A model generated the notes under the pieces. It did no database searches and had not been told where the DNA came from. It was given only the letters and a program-made list of their open reading frames with translations. Shown one piece after another: positions 9,918 to 19,211 of a DNA stretch of 64,000 bases. The DNA is from Clostridiales bacterium. GTDB taxonomy: Bacteria; Bacillota; Clostridia; Christensenellales; CAG-138. Position numbers and translations under genes: made by a program. The DNA lies in the NCBI GenBank assembly GCA_918244965.1, contig CAKJYC010000006.1:1-64000 (forward strand), in the 5' to 3' direction. The first letter of the stretch is position 1; every line of letters begins with the position of its first letter.

Positions 9918-11642
9918 TTACGCTTCGGGGGAGGCGGCTTTCATTTTGGCGAGCTCCTCCTCTTCGAGAACGCGGTAGGCGACCTTGCCGACGAGGGTTT
10001 TCGGCATGTCGTCCTTGAACTCAATGTCGTACGGCATCGCATACTTCGCGATGTTCTTGCGGCAGTACGCAAGAAGCGCCTGTTTCGTTTCCTCGGTTGC
10101 GGGAATGCCTGCGGCGAGCTTTACGAATGCCTTGACCTTCTGCATCCGGTACGGGTCCGGCACGCCGATGACGCAGCTCATCTGCACCATTTCGTTCGCG
10201 TCGAGGATGTTCTCAATCTGGCCGGGGTAGACGTTGTAGCCGGAGGAGATGATCATGCGCTTTGCGCGGCCCCTGAAGTACACGAAGCCTTCGTCGTCCA
10301 TCGTGCCGAGGTCGCCGGTATACACCCAGGTGAGCCCGTCGGCGTGCGTGCGCAGCGTCTGCGCCGTTTCGGTCGGATGCTTCATGTACTCCTTCATGAC
10401 GGTCGGACCCGCCAGAAGGATCTCACCCTCCTCGCCGTAGGGAAGCTCGCGGTCTGTACCCGGTTCGACGATCTTGATGTAGGTATCGGGGAAGGGGAGA
10501 CCGATGGAGCCCTCCTTGAACATGTGCGGCGGCGTCAGACAGCACGCGGTGACGGTTTCGGTCGTGCCGTAGCCCTCGCGCACCTGAATGGTCGCCTTGT
10601 GATCGTAGAGGAAGGTGTCGAACTTCTTTTTGAGCTCGATCGACAGGCTGTCGCCGCCGGAGAACACGCCCTTCAGGCAGCTCAGGTCCGCGCCGTCCAT
10701 GCTCGGAAGCCGGAGCAGCGCCTCATACAGCGTCGGTACGCCCGCAATGAAGTTGCAGCGATACTTGACGATGTCCTTTGCGTAGGACTTCGCCGTAAAG
10801 CGCGGCACCAGAATGCAGCGGCCGCCCACGGAGAGCATCGTATGGATGCACACGCCGAGGCCGAAGCCGTGGAACAGCGGCATGGCCGCCAGCATCTTGT
10901 CGCCGGGACGGAACATCGGGTTCGCCGCAACGACCTGTTCGCCGAGCGCGTTGAAGTTCTTGTTGGTCAGCACGATGCCCTTGGTCGTGCCGGTCGTGCC
11001 GCCCGAATAGAGAATGACCGCGGGATCGTCGGACTTGCGCTCGACCTTGTACCGGTAGAAGCAATGCGTCGACATGCCCATGAATTCGTTCCAGCGAATG
11101 ACCGGCGCGTCCTTCGGGATCTTTTTGATCTTGCGGCCCTCGGTCAGCATATAGCCTGCGCGAAGCGGGCGGGAGAGAGCGTCCTTGACCGACGCGATGA
11201 TGATGTTGACGACCTTTGTATTCTCGCGGATCGCCTCGAACTTTCCGTAGAACTGGTCCAGCGTGATCGCGGTCACGCTCTCGGATTCGTTCAGATAGAA
11301 CTCGATCTCCTTTTCGGCGGACAGCGGATGGATCATGTTCGCGATCGCGCCGACGAGGTTGACCGCGTAGAACATGTAGATCGCTTGCGGACAGTTGGGC
11401 ATGGCGATCGTGACCTTGTCGTTTTCGCGGACGCCGATCGTCTTCAGCGCCTTGGCGCAGCGCTCGATCTCGTGGACCATCTGGCGGTAGGTCGTCGAGC
11501 GGCCCATGAAGTCGAACGCCACGTTGTCGGGATACTGCTCGGCGATCCATGCGACCTTGTCGAACATGGAGCCTTCAAAATAGTTCAGGTGAAGCGGCAC
11601 CGTTCCGAGATGGTCCGCCCACGGTGTTTTTGCTGTGATCAT
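9918..11642 (-). CDS. Acyl-CoA synthetase (AMP-forming ligase)
   Basis: VILYSGGTTGTTKGIVLTNKNF, GYGTTETVTACC, YTGDLGTMDDEGFVYFRGRAKRMIISSGYNVYPGQIE. Confidence 0.92.
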   Translation of the reverse strand: MITAKTPWADHLGTVPLHLNYFEGSMFDKVAWIAEQYPDNVAFDFMGRSTTYRQMVHEIERCAKALKTIGVRENDKVTIAMPNCPQAIYMFYAVNLVGAIANMIHPLSAEKEIEFYLNESESVTAITLDQFYGKFEAIRENTKVVNIIIASVKDALSRPLRAGYMLTEGRKIKKIPKDAPVIRWNEFMGMSTHCFYRYKVERKSDDPAVILYSGGTTGTTKGIVLTNKNFNALGEQVVAANPMFRPGDKMLAAMPLFHGFGLGVCIHTMLSVGGRCILVPRFTAKSYAKDIVKYRCNFIAGVPTLYEALLRLPSMDGADLSCLKGVFSGGDSLSIELKKKFDTFLYDHKATIQVREGYGTTETVTACCLTPPHMFKEGSIGLPFPDTYIKIVEPGTDRELPYGEEGEILLAGPTVMKEYMKHPTETAQTLRTHADGLTWVYTGDLGTMDDEGFVYFRGRAKRMIISSGYNVYPGQIENILDANEMVQMSCVIGVPDPYRMQKVKAFVKLAAGIPATEETKQALLAYCRKNIAKYAMPYDIEFKDDMPKTLVGKVAYRVLEEEELAKMKAASPEA

Positions 11643-11656
11643 ATCGTTCCCCTCAC

Positions 11657-12532
11657 TCAATACTCATATCCGCTAGGCTCGGCAAGCGGCTTGTCCAAAA
11701 GCTCCGGGTGCGCGAAGATGTATTTGACCAGATTCAGACTGCGTACAAAATAGAACCCGTCGCCGATGCGCTCGTCGATCGTCGCACCGTAGTCCAGCAC
11801 GTCGCGCAGCTGCCGTGTGCCGTCCGGCATGAGCATCTCTTCCTTGTGCAGCGTGCCGACCGTGATCATGATGCTGTTGGTCCCGTAATTGTTCAGATGG
11901 TGATAGACGGCCGGCCCCTTGATGCTGCCGAGATTGGACAGCAGCACGGTGCTGTAATTCGAGTCGCCCTCCTTCAGGGACTTCGGCACACGACCGAAGA
12001 AGTCGAGCGTGCGTATGAATCGAAATACCAGCATCAGCAGAAACCGCGGGATCTTGGCAAACGCGTCGATCGTCGCGTCCATGCCGCCCGTCGAATGCTC
12101 GTGCTTGCGCGCTTCGCGCACATCGCCGTAGATCTGATGGCTGACCTCGTCGATCGTGTCGGTATCCTTCGGCACGACCTGCATGAACGACTCCTCCGCG
12201 TAATCGGCAAAGCGGCGCTTCGCCATGAACATCAGGCTGATCGAATCGCGTTCATACATGCGGCGGCCCTGCACATACCGGTTCATGCCCGGCCGCTCCT
12301 TGATCATACGCGCAACGGCAAGGACGAAACAGTGGAAAATCGTCGTCTTGTAATTGTCGTGCTCCGCGTTTTTCTTTTCAATGAATTTCACCAGCTCCGT
12401 ACAGTCGATCTTGTCGGCAAGATAGACCTCGCTTTCGGTCCGCTTCGGCATCAGGTGAAAGATGATGGTCGTCAGTCCGGATACATCCCGGATGTATCGC
12501 GCGCCCGGCCGGTCGCCCCATTTCCGCTTCAC
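11657..12532 (-). CDS. 2-oxoacid dehydrogenase acyltransferase/CAT-fold-like protein
   Basis: CAT-fold-like pattern (DKIDCTELVKFIEKKNAEHDNYKTTIFHCFVLAVARMIKERPGMNRYV...STVLLSNLGSIKGPAVYHHLNNYGTNSIMITVG); directly upstream of the ligase. Confidence 0.65.
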   Translation of the reverse strand: MKRKWGDRPGARYIRDVSGLTTIIFHLMPKRTESEVYLADKIDCTELVKFIEKKNAEHDNYKTTIFHCFVLAVARMIKERPGMNRYVQGRRMYERDSISLMFMAKRRFADYAEESFMQVVPKDTDTIDEVSHQIYGDVREARKHEHSTGGMDATIDAFAKIPRFLLMLVFRFIRTLDFFGRVPKSLKEGDSNYSTVLLSNLGSIKGPAVYHHLNNYGTNSIMITVGTLHKEEMLMPDGTRQLRDVLDYGATIDERIGDGFYFVRSLNLVKYIFAHPELLDKPLAEPSGYEY

Positions 12533-12711
12533 AAATTGTTACCCCCTTATTTTCGACACGTTTCGCGCCGAATTTGCTATAGTATATCATCTGCTGCAGA
12601 ATTCGACAAGACCGAATCCAACGAACTTTTTCAAAAAAACGGATCTTTAATGTACAATTAAGCTTGCACGGGTAAGCTGTCATCAGTAAAATGAAAGCGA
12701 GGGATTCGATT

Positions 12712-14313
12712 ATGAAGAAAACACTTTGCATCATTCTTTCGACACTGCTGGTCTTGTCCGTATGGATGGCATGCGGGAAAACCGAAACTGCGCCTGAAGC
12801 GGAAGGGCAGACGGAGACGGCGAACGCGTCCGATCCGGGAGAGGAAGCCAATGGCTTTTCATTCGCGGACGGCACACGTCCCGAACCGCCGGAGGGATTT
12901 GACGGCACTCCGCCGGAAGGCACCCCGCCGGACGGATTCGGCGGCATGGGCGAACCGCCGTCCGGCATGGGTCAACCTCCGCAAGGAGGCCCGCACGGCA
13001 ACGGCGGAACGCCGCCCGATAAACCGGACGGAACGCCGCCGGGCGGATTCGGCGGCATGGGTCAGCCTCCGCAGGGCGGTCCCGGCGGCAGCAGCGCGGA
13101 TATCGACTATCACGGCACGGTCGAGATCACTTCCTCCGAAACACAGGAGGATCAGACCTATGCAAGCTCGACCTCCGATGAAAGCGCGCTGCTGATTGCA
13201 ACCGGCGACGCGGTCACGATCACGAGTCCGACGGTGACCAAGACCGGCGATTCCGACGGCGGAGACAACTGCAACTTCTACGGGCTGAACGCGGCCGTAC
13301 TCGTGAAGGACGGCGCGAACGTGACCGTCACCGGCGGCACGATCACATCCTCCGCATCCGGCGCGAACGGCGTGTTCTGCTACGGCGGCAACGGCGGGCA
13401 AAACGGCGCGGCGGGCGACGGCACGACCGTCACGATCCGCGATACAGTCATCACCACGACGGGCAGCGGCTCCGGCGGCATCATGACGACCGGAGGCGGC
13501 AAAACCTTCGCGTACGATCTGACCGTCACCACGTCGGGACAGTCCTCCGCGCCGATCCGCACCGATCGCGGCGGCGGCTGGGTGTACGTCGACGGCGGCA
13601 CCTATACCTCGAACGGGCTCGGTTCGCCGGCGATCTACTCGACGGCAGAGATCCATGTCGCAAACGCGACGCTCGTTTCGAATCTCTCCGAGGGTGTGTG
13701 CATCGAGGGCAAGAACAGCATCGAGCTGGTCGACTGCGATATGAGTGCGAACAATACGAAGATGAACAGCAACGCGACGTTCCTCGACAGCATCATGATC
13801 TATCAGTCCATGTCGGGCGACGCGGATTCCGGCACGTCGAGCTTCACCATGACCGGCGGCAGTCTGACGAGCAAGAGCGGGCACGTGTTCCACGTCACCA
13901 ACACGAACGCGATCATCACGCTTTCCGGCGTGACACTCCGGAACGAGGACAGCGAAAACATCCTGCTCTCGGTCTGCGCGGACGGCTGGAGCGGCGCAAA
14001 GAACATTGCGACGCTGAATGCGGTTGGCCAGGCGCTTTCTGGAACCATTCTGGTCGGCAGCGATTCCACGCTGACGCTGAACCTCACCGAAGGTTCGACC
14101 TTCACAGGCGCGATCTCCGGCAGCATCACCAACGCCAAAGGCGCAGTCGTTTCCACCGAGGTCGGCACGGTCAACGTGACGCTGGACGCATCTTCGACCT
14201 GGACGCTGACCGGCGACACCTATATCACTTCGTTTACGGGCGACGCGTCAGGTATCATCTCAAACGGCTTCACGCTGTACGTAAACGGCGTAAAGCTCAC
14301 CGGAACGAACTGA
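12712..14313 (+). CDS. Lipoprotein/adhesin-like protein: Pro-Gly-rich linker followed by beta-helix repeats
   Basis: Lipobox WMAC; PPEGTPPDGFGGMGEPPSGMGQPPQGGP...; Thr/Gly-rich repetitive rungs. Confidence 0.7.
   Translation: MKKTLCIILSTLLVLSVWMACGKTETAPEAEGQTETANASDPGEEANGFSFADGTRPEPPEGFDGTPPEGTPPDGFGGMGEPPSGMGQPPQGGPHGNGGTPPDKPDGTPPGGFGGMGQPPQGGPGGSSADIDYHGTVEITSSETQEDQTYASSTSDESALLIATGDAVTITSPTVTKTGDSDGGDNCNFYGLNAAVLVKDGANVTVTGGTITSSASGANGVFCYGGNGGQNGAAGDGTTVTIRDTVITTTGSGSGGIMTTGGGKTFAYDLTVTTSGQSSAPIRTDRGGGWVYVDGGTYTSNGLGSPAIYSTAEIHVANATLVSNLSEGVCIEGKNSIELVDCDMSANNTKMNSNATFLDSIMIYQSMSGDADSGTSSFTMTGGSLTSKSGHVFHVTNTNAIITLSGVTLRNEDSENILLSVCADGWSGAKNIATLNAVGQALSGTILVGSDSTLTLNLTEGSTFTGAISGSITNAKGAVVSTEVGTVNVTLDASSTWTLTGDTYITSFTGDASGIISNGFTLYVNGVKLTGTN
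12925..13100 (+). repeat. Imperfect tandem repeats encoding GTPP(D/G)GFGGMG(E/Q)PPxGG
   Basis: 'ccgccggacggattcggcggcatggg' recurs as 'ccgccgggcggattcggcggcatgggtcagcctccgcagggcggtcc' within the ORF. Confidence 0.7.
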
Positions 14314-14328
14314 ATCTCCCCAAAAATG

Positions 14329-14365
14329 ATCGGGCTGTTCAAAAAGTGCTTTTGAACAGCCCGAT
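14329..14365 (+). terminator. Strong hairpin terminator-like element
   Basis: ATCGGGCTGTTCAAAA-agtgc-TTTTGAACAGCCCGAT, 16-bp perfect stem just downstream of the 12712-14313 CDS. Confidence 0.7.
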
Positions 14366-14722
14366 GCATTCTCGCTTCGCTCCGTGAATGGCCCAAAGGA
14401 CATGAATTGCGCCTGAACAGCGCATGAATTGACGGCTTACACCGTCATGAAGGTTGGTTTTCCGGACGGAAAACCTTCATTCATGGTCCCGCAGATAACC
14501 AGGGCGACGCGCGATGGTACGCGCGGGAAGCGCGCGATCTGCCGCCGTAATGGAGCGAAGCGAAATGGAGCTTGTGGAAGCGTGCGACGGCACCGCTGTA
14601 ACGAAGCGCAGCGAAGTGGATTCACGGCGAACGCCGATTCATGCCGAAGGCAATTCGTGCGGCAGCGCCGCAATTCATAGGGGATGTCAAGAAACGTATT
14701 GCAGTTTCTTAACATCCCCTTG
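14366..14722. repeat. Array of short GC-rich hairpins joined by ATGAATTG / AATTCAT linkers
   Basis: E.g. CGGCGaaCGCCG-ATTCAT-GCCgaaGGC-AATTCGT-GCGGCagcGCCGC-AATTCAT; GGTTTTCCggacGGAAAACC; terminal GGGGATGTCAAGAAA/TTTCTTAACATCCCC. Confidence 0.7.
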
Positions 14723-14738
14723 CGTTACAGAAGGACGG

Positions 14739-15293
14739 TTACGGCTCGGCGGGGACCTTATACGGCCGGTTGCAGTCGATCAGCCCGGCGAGGGTGACGG
14801 GGGAGTAGCCCGTGAGCTCGACGCCGGCGTTCAGAAGGCGCGGCTCGGCGTTGATGAAGGGGCAACAGGGCAGGTCCCTCTGGTTGTGAATGTGGCCGAA
14901 GACCATGCATGAATCGTTGCCGGGCCAGACGAGCAGCGGATAGTGGCAGATCGTGACGTGCCGTCCGAGGGACGGGTCGAAGATGTGCATCAGGTTCGAC
15001 TGCCCCGCAAGCAGTTTTGCGGATTCCGCGTCCATCCACCTGTCATGGTTGCCGCGGATCAGGTACTTTTTGCCCTTCAGCCGCCGAAGGATCGCGTTCG
15101 GAGGCGTCGTGCCCTTGTGCCAGAAATCCCCGACGATGTAGACCGTGTCCTCGTCCGTCACGCGGGCGTTCCAGCTTTGGATCATGGCCTCGTCCATCTC
15201 CCCGGCCGAAGAGAACGGCCGCTGACACAGGCGGATGATGCTCTCGTGTCCGAAATGCGGATCTGCGATATAGAAAATGCGCATGAGTTTCAC
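14739..15293 (-). CDS. Calcineurin-like metallophosphoesterase
   Basis: YIADPHFGHESII, VGDFWHKG, IRGNHDRWM, ICHYPLLVW, VFGHIHNQ. Confidence 0.92.
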   Translation of the reverse strand: MKLMRIFYIADPHFGHESIIRLCQRPFSSAGEMDEAMIQSWNARVTDEDTVYIVGDFWHKGTTPPNAILRRLKGKKYLIRGNHDRWMDAESAKLLAGQSNLMHIFDPSLGRHVTICHYPLLVWPGNDSCMVFGHIHNQRDLPCCPFINAEPRLLNAGVELTGYSPVTLAGLIDCNRPYKVPAEP

Positions 15294-15384
15294 TCCTATG
15301 GATTCTGTCGAAAGTATATCATAGTATTGCCGCTTTGAAAAGAGCGCCCCGACAGAGGTTTTCCGCTGCCGGGGCGTCGGCGCG

Positions 15385-15694
15385 TCACTTGGTTTTCGCG
15401 CTCAGGACACTCGACCACTCGCCGAAGTAGGTGAAGCCCTCGAACTCGTGGTAGGAGCGCACGCGGACGTAGTACGTCGTCTTGGCCTTCAGGCCCTTCA
15501 CGACCGTCTCGTACGTCTTTGCGTCGGCGATCTTCACCGTTTTGACGTTCTTCGTCATACGACGTGATCGTTCCGTCGCCGTCCGCATCGCCGACCGTGG
15601 AGGTGTTCGGTGCGGCGTCGGCCGATGTGTACGGCCTTGCGGCAAGCAGCAGAACTGCAAGAAGCAGAAGGGGGAGGGCTTTGAGAACTCTCAT
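15385..15694 (-). pseudogene. Decayed secreted protein: signal peptide + dockerin-like start in one frame, fibronectin-III-like tail in another
   Basis: Frame 1 MRVLKALPLLLLAVLLLAARPYTSADAAPNTSTVGDADGDGTITSYDE; frame 2 KTYETVVKGLKAKTTYYVRVRSYHEFEGFTYFGEWSSVLSAKTK, joined near 15555. Confidence 0.6.
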
Positions 15695-16196
15695 GCGGAC
15701 CCTCCTTCAATACTCGTCCGCCGTGCGGCAGCGGGCGGCGTTCTCACGGCGGTTGTACGCCTTTTTATTATCGATCCGTTTTGTGGCAGGGCAGATCGTC
15801 CACAGAACGCGCTTTTTTGCGTCCAGCGCGCGCCGTGCTTTCGGGCTCATCTTGTCTCGCGGGATGAATCGTTCCATTGTCATGCTCCTTTCCTGTTGTA
15901 CGGTTGTGTTTGCGGTGGGATCTATGTAAAAAGCGAGCGGATCGCCTGAAGTCCCGGCTTCGGTATTCCTGCGTAAGCGATTCAGGAGGAAGAATGCTTC
16001 GGAATACCCCGCTGCCGTTTGCGGTTCGTTGTCTTTCGATGGCTGTATTATCGCATACGGGAGGGTCCTCCGTCCCGGAGAAACGGTTGCTATGCCGCAC
16101 GGTCCGAAAGAAAAACCGCGCAGCGGGCGGAATGCCTTGACGTGCGCGGAGAAGCAACGTATAATAATAATATATAAAAGAACGAGGTGAATCTGT

Positions 16197-17612
16197 ATGC
16201 GCATGACAAAAATCATCTGCACGATCGGTCCGGCGAGCGAAAAGCCCGAAGTGTTCCGGGAGATGTGCCTTGCGGGCATGAATGTGGCCCGGCTGAACTT
16301 TTCCCACGGCACGCATGAAGAACATCAGAAGAAGATCGACATGATCAAGGCGGTCCGCGAGGAGCTGAACCTGCCGATCGCGATCATGCTCGATACGAAG
16401 GGGCCGGAGTACCGCATCAAAACGTTCCGGGACGGCAAGGTGACGCTGCACGACGGCGACGACTTCACCTTCACCACGCGCGACGTCATCGGCGACGAGC
16501 ACATCGTCTCCGTCAGCTATGCGGGACTCACCGAGGACCTGTCCGCGGGCGACCGTGTGCTGGTCAACAACGGGCTTGTCATCTTCGACGTCACGGCGAT
16601 CGAGGGGACCGAGGTGCGCTGCCGCGTCGTCACGGGCGGCGTGCTCTCCGACCGCAAGAGCATGAGCTTCCCCGGCAAGGTTTTGCGGCAGAAATACCTC
16701 AGTGAGCAGGACAAGGCGGACCTGCTGTTCGGCATCAAAAACGAGGTCGACTTCGTCGCGGCGTCGTTCGTGTCGTGCAAGCAGGATCTTCTGGACCTCA
16801 AGGGCTTCCTCTCCGAGCACGGCGGCGGCAACATCGACGTCATCGCCAAGATCGAGAACCGCTCCGGCGTGGACAACATCGACGAGATCTGCTCCGTCTG
16901 CGAGGGCGTCATGGTCGCGAGAGGCGACCTCGGCGTGGAGGTCCCGTTCACCGAGCTGCCCGCGATCCAGAAGCATCTGATCACCAAATGCCGCATGCTC
17001 GGCAAGCGCGTCATCACCGCGACCGAAATGCTCGAATCCATGATCACCAACCCGCGCCCGACGCGCGCCGAGATCAGCGACGTTGCAAACGCGGTCTATG
17101 ACGGCACGAGCGCGATTATGCTGTCCGGCGAATCCGCCGCGGGCAAGTACCCGGTGCTGGCGGTTCGTACAATGAGCGAGATCGCCGAGGAGACCGAGCG
17201 GCACATCGACTACGCCGGGCAGTTCGAGGCGCAGAAGTTCACGATCCGCAACCGCGTCGACGCGATCTCCCACGCCGCCTGCACGATGGCGATCGACCTC
17301 AATGCAAGCGCGATCGTCGTCACATCTTTGAGCGGCCTGACCGTGCGCATGGTTTCGCGCTTCCGCGCGCCGATCACGATCCTCGGCCTCGCCACGAACA
17401 GGAACGCGTGGTACAAGCTCGCGCTGTCGTGGGGCGTCATCCCGTATCTGACCGAGCATTTTCCGAGCATGGAGGTGCTGAACTTCTATGCGCTGCGCGC
17501 CGCAAAGGACCGTCTGTCTCTGAAGTCGGGCGATACCGTCGTTATGACCGGCGGCAACACCAGCGGCGAAAGCGGCAATACCAACGTTCTCCGCATCGAA
17601 ACGGTCGTCTGA
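16197..17612 (+). CDS. pyk: Pyruvate kinase
   Basis: TKIICTIGPASEKPEVFREMCLAGMNVARLNFSHG, MLDTKGPEYR, VMVARGDLGVEVP, TRAEISDVANAVYDGTSAIMLSGESAAGKYP. Confidence 0.97.
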   Translation: MRMTKIICTIGPASEKPEVFREMCLAGMNVARLNFSHGTHEEHQKKIDMIKAVREELNLPIAIMLDTKGPEYRIKTFRDGKVTLHDGDDFTFTTRDVIGDEHIVSVSYAGLTEDLSAGDRVLVNNGLVIFDVTAIEGTEVRCRVVTGGVLSDRKSMSFPGKVLRQKYLSEQDKADLLFGIKNEVDFVAASFVSCKQDLLDLKGFLSEHGGGNIDVIAKIENRSGVDNIDEICSVCEGVMVARGDLGVEVPFTELPAIQKHLITKCRMLGKRVITATEMLESMITNPRPTRAEISDVANAVYDGTSAIMLSGESAAGKYPVLAVRTMSEIAEETERHIDYAGQFEAQKFTIRNRVDAISHAACTMAIDLNASAIVVTSLSGLTVRMVSRFRAPITILGLATNRNAWYKLALSWGVIPYLTEHFPSMEVLNFYALRAAKDRLSLKSGDTVVMTGGNTSGESGNTNVLRIETVV

Positions 17613-17638
17613 CCGGCTGCGGTCGGGAAGGGAGAGAA

Positions 17639-18787
17639 GATGTCAAGAGGATCGTCCCCTTGGCATCTTTTTCATTGCTGTGGGAATACGGATCGCATGA
17701 TGCGACAGGAGGAAAGACTTGTATCGCGCTGACTGTCCCTCTGTATGCGGCACGATCTTTCCCTACGGGTCCGTCGGTGCGTTTTCTGACGGGGCAACGT
17801 CCCTTGTGTTAAAGGAGAGACTGTATATGGACAGAAAAACAAATACCGAGTTTTTTTTATTCCGTTTGAATATAAAAAGAAAGAACTGTTCCGCAGCATC
17901 GTAGCGGACATCGAAGCCGGTGCGATCTGGGACCCGAAGCGCGACGAAATCAAGTATATGCTGAAGTATGTCGCCGATAAGATCGACAGCAGCAACGGGA
18001 CGACGTGCCAGTGCTTCCACTATATGCGCAACGAGAAGGGGAGAGAGCTCCAAAAGTTGGGTAAGGCGGACGATTGGTACCGCACGGAGGAGCATGCGTA
18101 TCGGAACGAAACGATCCGGTTCGGTGTGCAGATCCGGAACGTGCATCTGTACTGCTTCAGCACGGGCGTGGGGATTCTCGCGTTTGAGATCGGCATGAAG
18201 GAGAACGATCCCCTTTACATCTCGAATTGTTTGTATTATCTGAAAAAGGTTTCCAGGGAAAGCTTATACGGGGAAACGAATCCTTCGTCCTTCACGCTGC
18301 TTGACTGCGCAAAGGAGATCCTTTGCAAAACAAAATCGTTGGAGAACGCCGTTTGCTTTTACTATGCCATACCTTCCACCGAACGCGCAAACGCGCTGAT
18401 CTATCTGGAGGTCGACGCAAAAGAGGATTACAAAAGGGAGCTCTTTTATCTTTGGCACTGCTACAGCGACGGCTTTTTATACACGGAAAACAGCGACACG
18501 GACAAGGACGAGATATACATTCCGTCAAGGGATACGGTATGCAAACACAAGGCAAACACAAGGGGACGGTTCTACTGTGTTGACAGTCGAACACAAGGGG
18601 ACGGTTCTTCTGTGTTGACAGAATGATGAGAAACAGGCATAATTGCAAAGTGGAGGTGATGCAATTATGCCGCGATCAGCAAGGAAGGGTGACAGGGGGA
18701 CGGTTCTCTTGACAACTTTTTCAGGACAAGCACAAGTGTCAAGGGGACGGGAACACAAGGGGATGGTTCTCCCGACACTCCTTGACA
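17639..18787. repeat. Cluster of REP-like 'CAAGGGGACGGTTCT' motifs around a vestigial RAYT-type start
   Basis: aacacaaggggacggttct[a/t]ctgtgttgaca at 18554-18584 and 18590-18620; further variants at 18690-18714, 18736-18787, 17639-17668 and ~17788-17815. Confidence 0.65.
17827..18626 (+). pseudogene. Hypothetical protein gene split by a frameshift in a T8 tract
   Basis: ATG 17827 gives MDRKTNTEFFLFRL...stop; adding one T to the run at 17851-17858 gives MDRKTNTEFFFIPFEYKKKELFRSIVADIEAGAIWDPKRDEIKYMLKYVADK..., fusing into the ORF at 17958. Confidence 0.65.
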
Positions 18788-18818
18788 CATGCTGCGCCGG
18801 TTCCTTTGACGATCGCAG

Positions 18819-19211
18819 TTACGGCTTTTCCGGGTTCGCATGCCGCGCAAGGTATGCGAGCTTTTTTCGTTCGTCCTCCGCTTCCAGAGACGCTGCGCCG
18901 TGTTCGCCGCCGAGGTATTCGAGGTGATGGCGGAACTCATGCCGAAGGATCCCGCGGATCAGCGGCTTCGCGGTTTCGGCGTCCGCCTGCGGATAGGTCC
19001 GATTGAAGGAGCCTTGATAGAGAACGATCTGCCGGATGCCGGAGCGGATCGTATACAGCCCCATGATGCAGAGATCGTCTGAGCGGGCGTAGTCCGGGAT
19101 CACGATCGCTTCGGACACGACAACACCGCCGGACAGATCCCGGAAGAACGGCTCCGGAAACTCGTCCAGCAGCTCGGAGACGATGCGCTTGTACTCCGCA
19201 AGTCCGATCAT
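18819..19211 (-). CDS. Zincin-like putative metallopeptidase
   Basis: LRHEFRHHLEYLGG (HExxH-like) with IVLYQGSFNRTYP upstream, typical of small zincin family proteins. Confidence 0.65.
   Translation of the reverse strand: MIGLAEYKRIVSELLDEFPEPFFRDLSGGVVVSEAIVIPDYARSDDLCIMGLYTIRSGIRQIVLYQGSFNRTYPQADAETAKPLIRGILRHEFRHHLEYLGGEHGAASLEAEDERKKLAYLARHANPEKP

Noticed and set aside
10344-11753. 469-aa plus-strand ORF opposite the acyl-CoA ligase
   Set aside because: Antisense shadow of a well-supported CDS; no domain-like motifs.
12859-13893. 344-aa minus-strand ORF opposite the Pro/Gly-rich lipoprotein
   Set aside because: Mirror of repetitive GC-rich coding sequence.
15768-17459. 563-aa minus-strand ORF opposite pyruvate kinase
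   Set aside because: Low-complexity Arg/Asp/Val/His-rich antisense shadow of a high-GC gene; pyk on the plus strand has unambiguous motifs.
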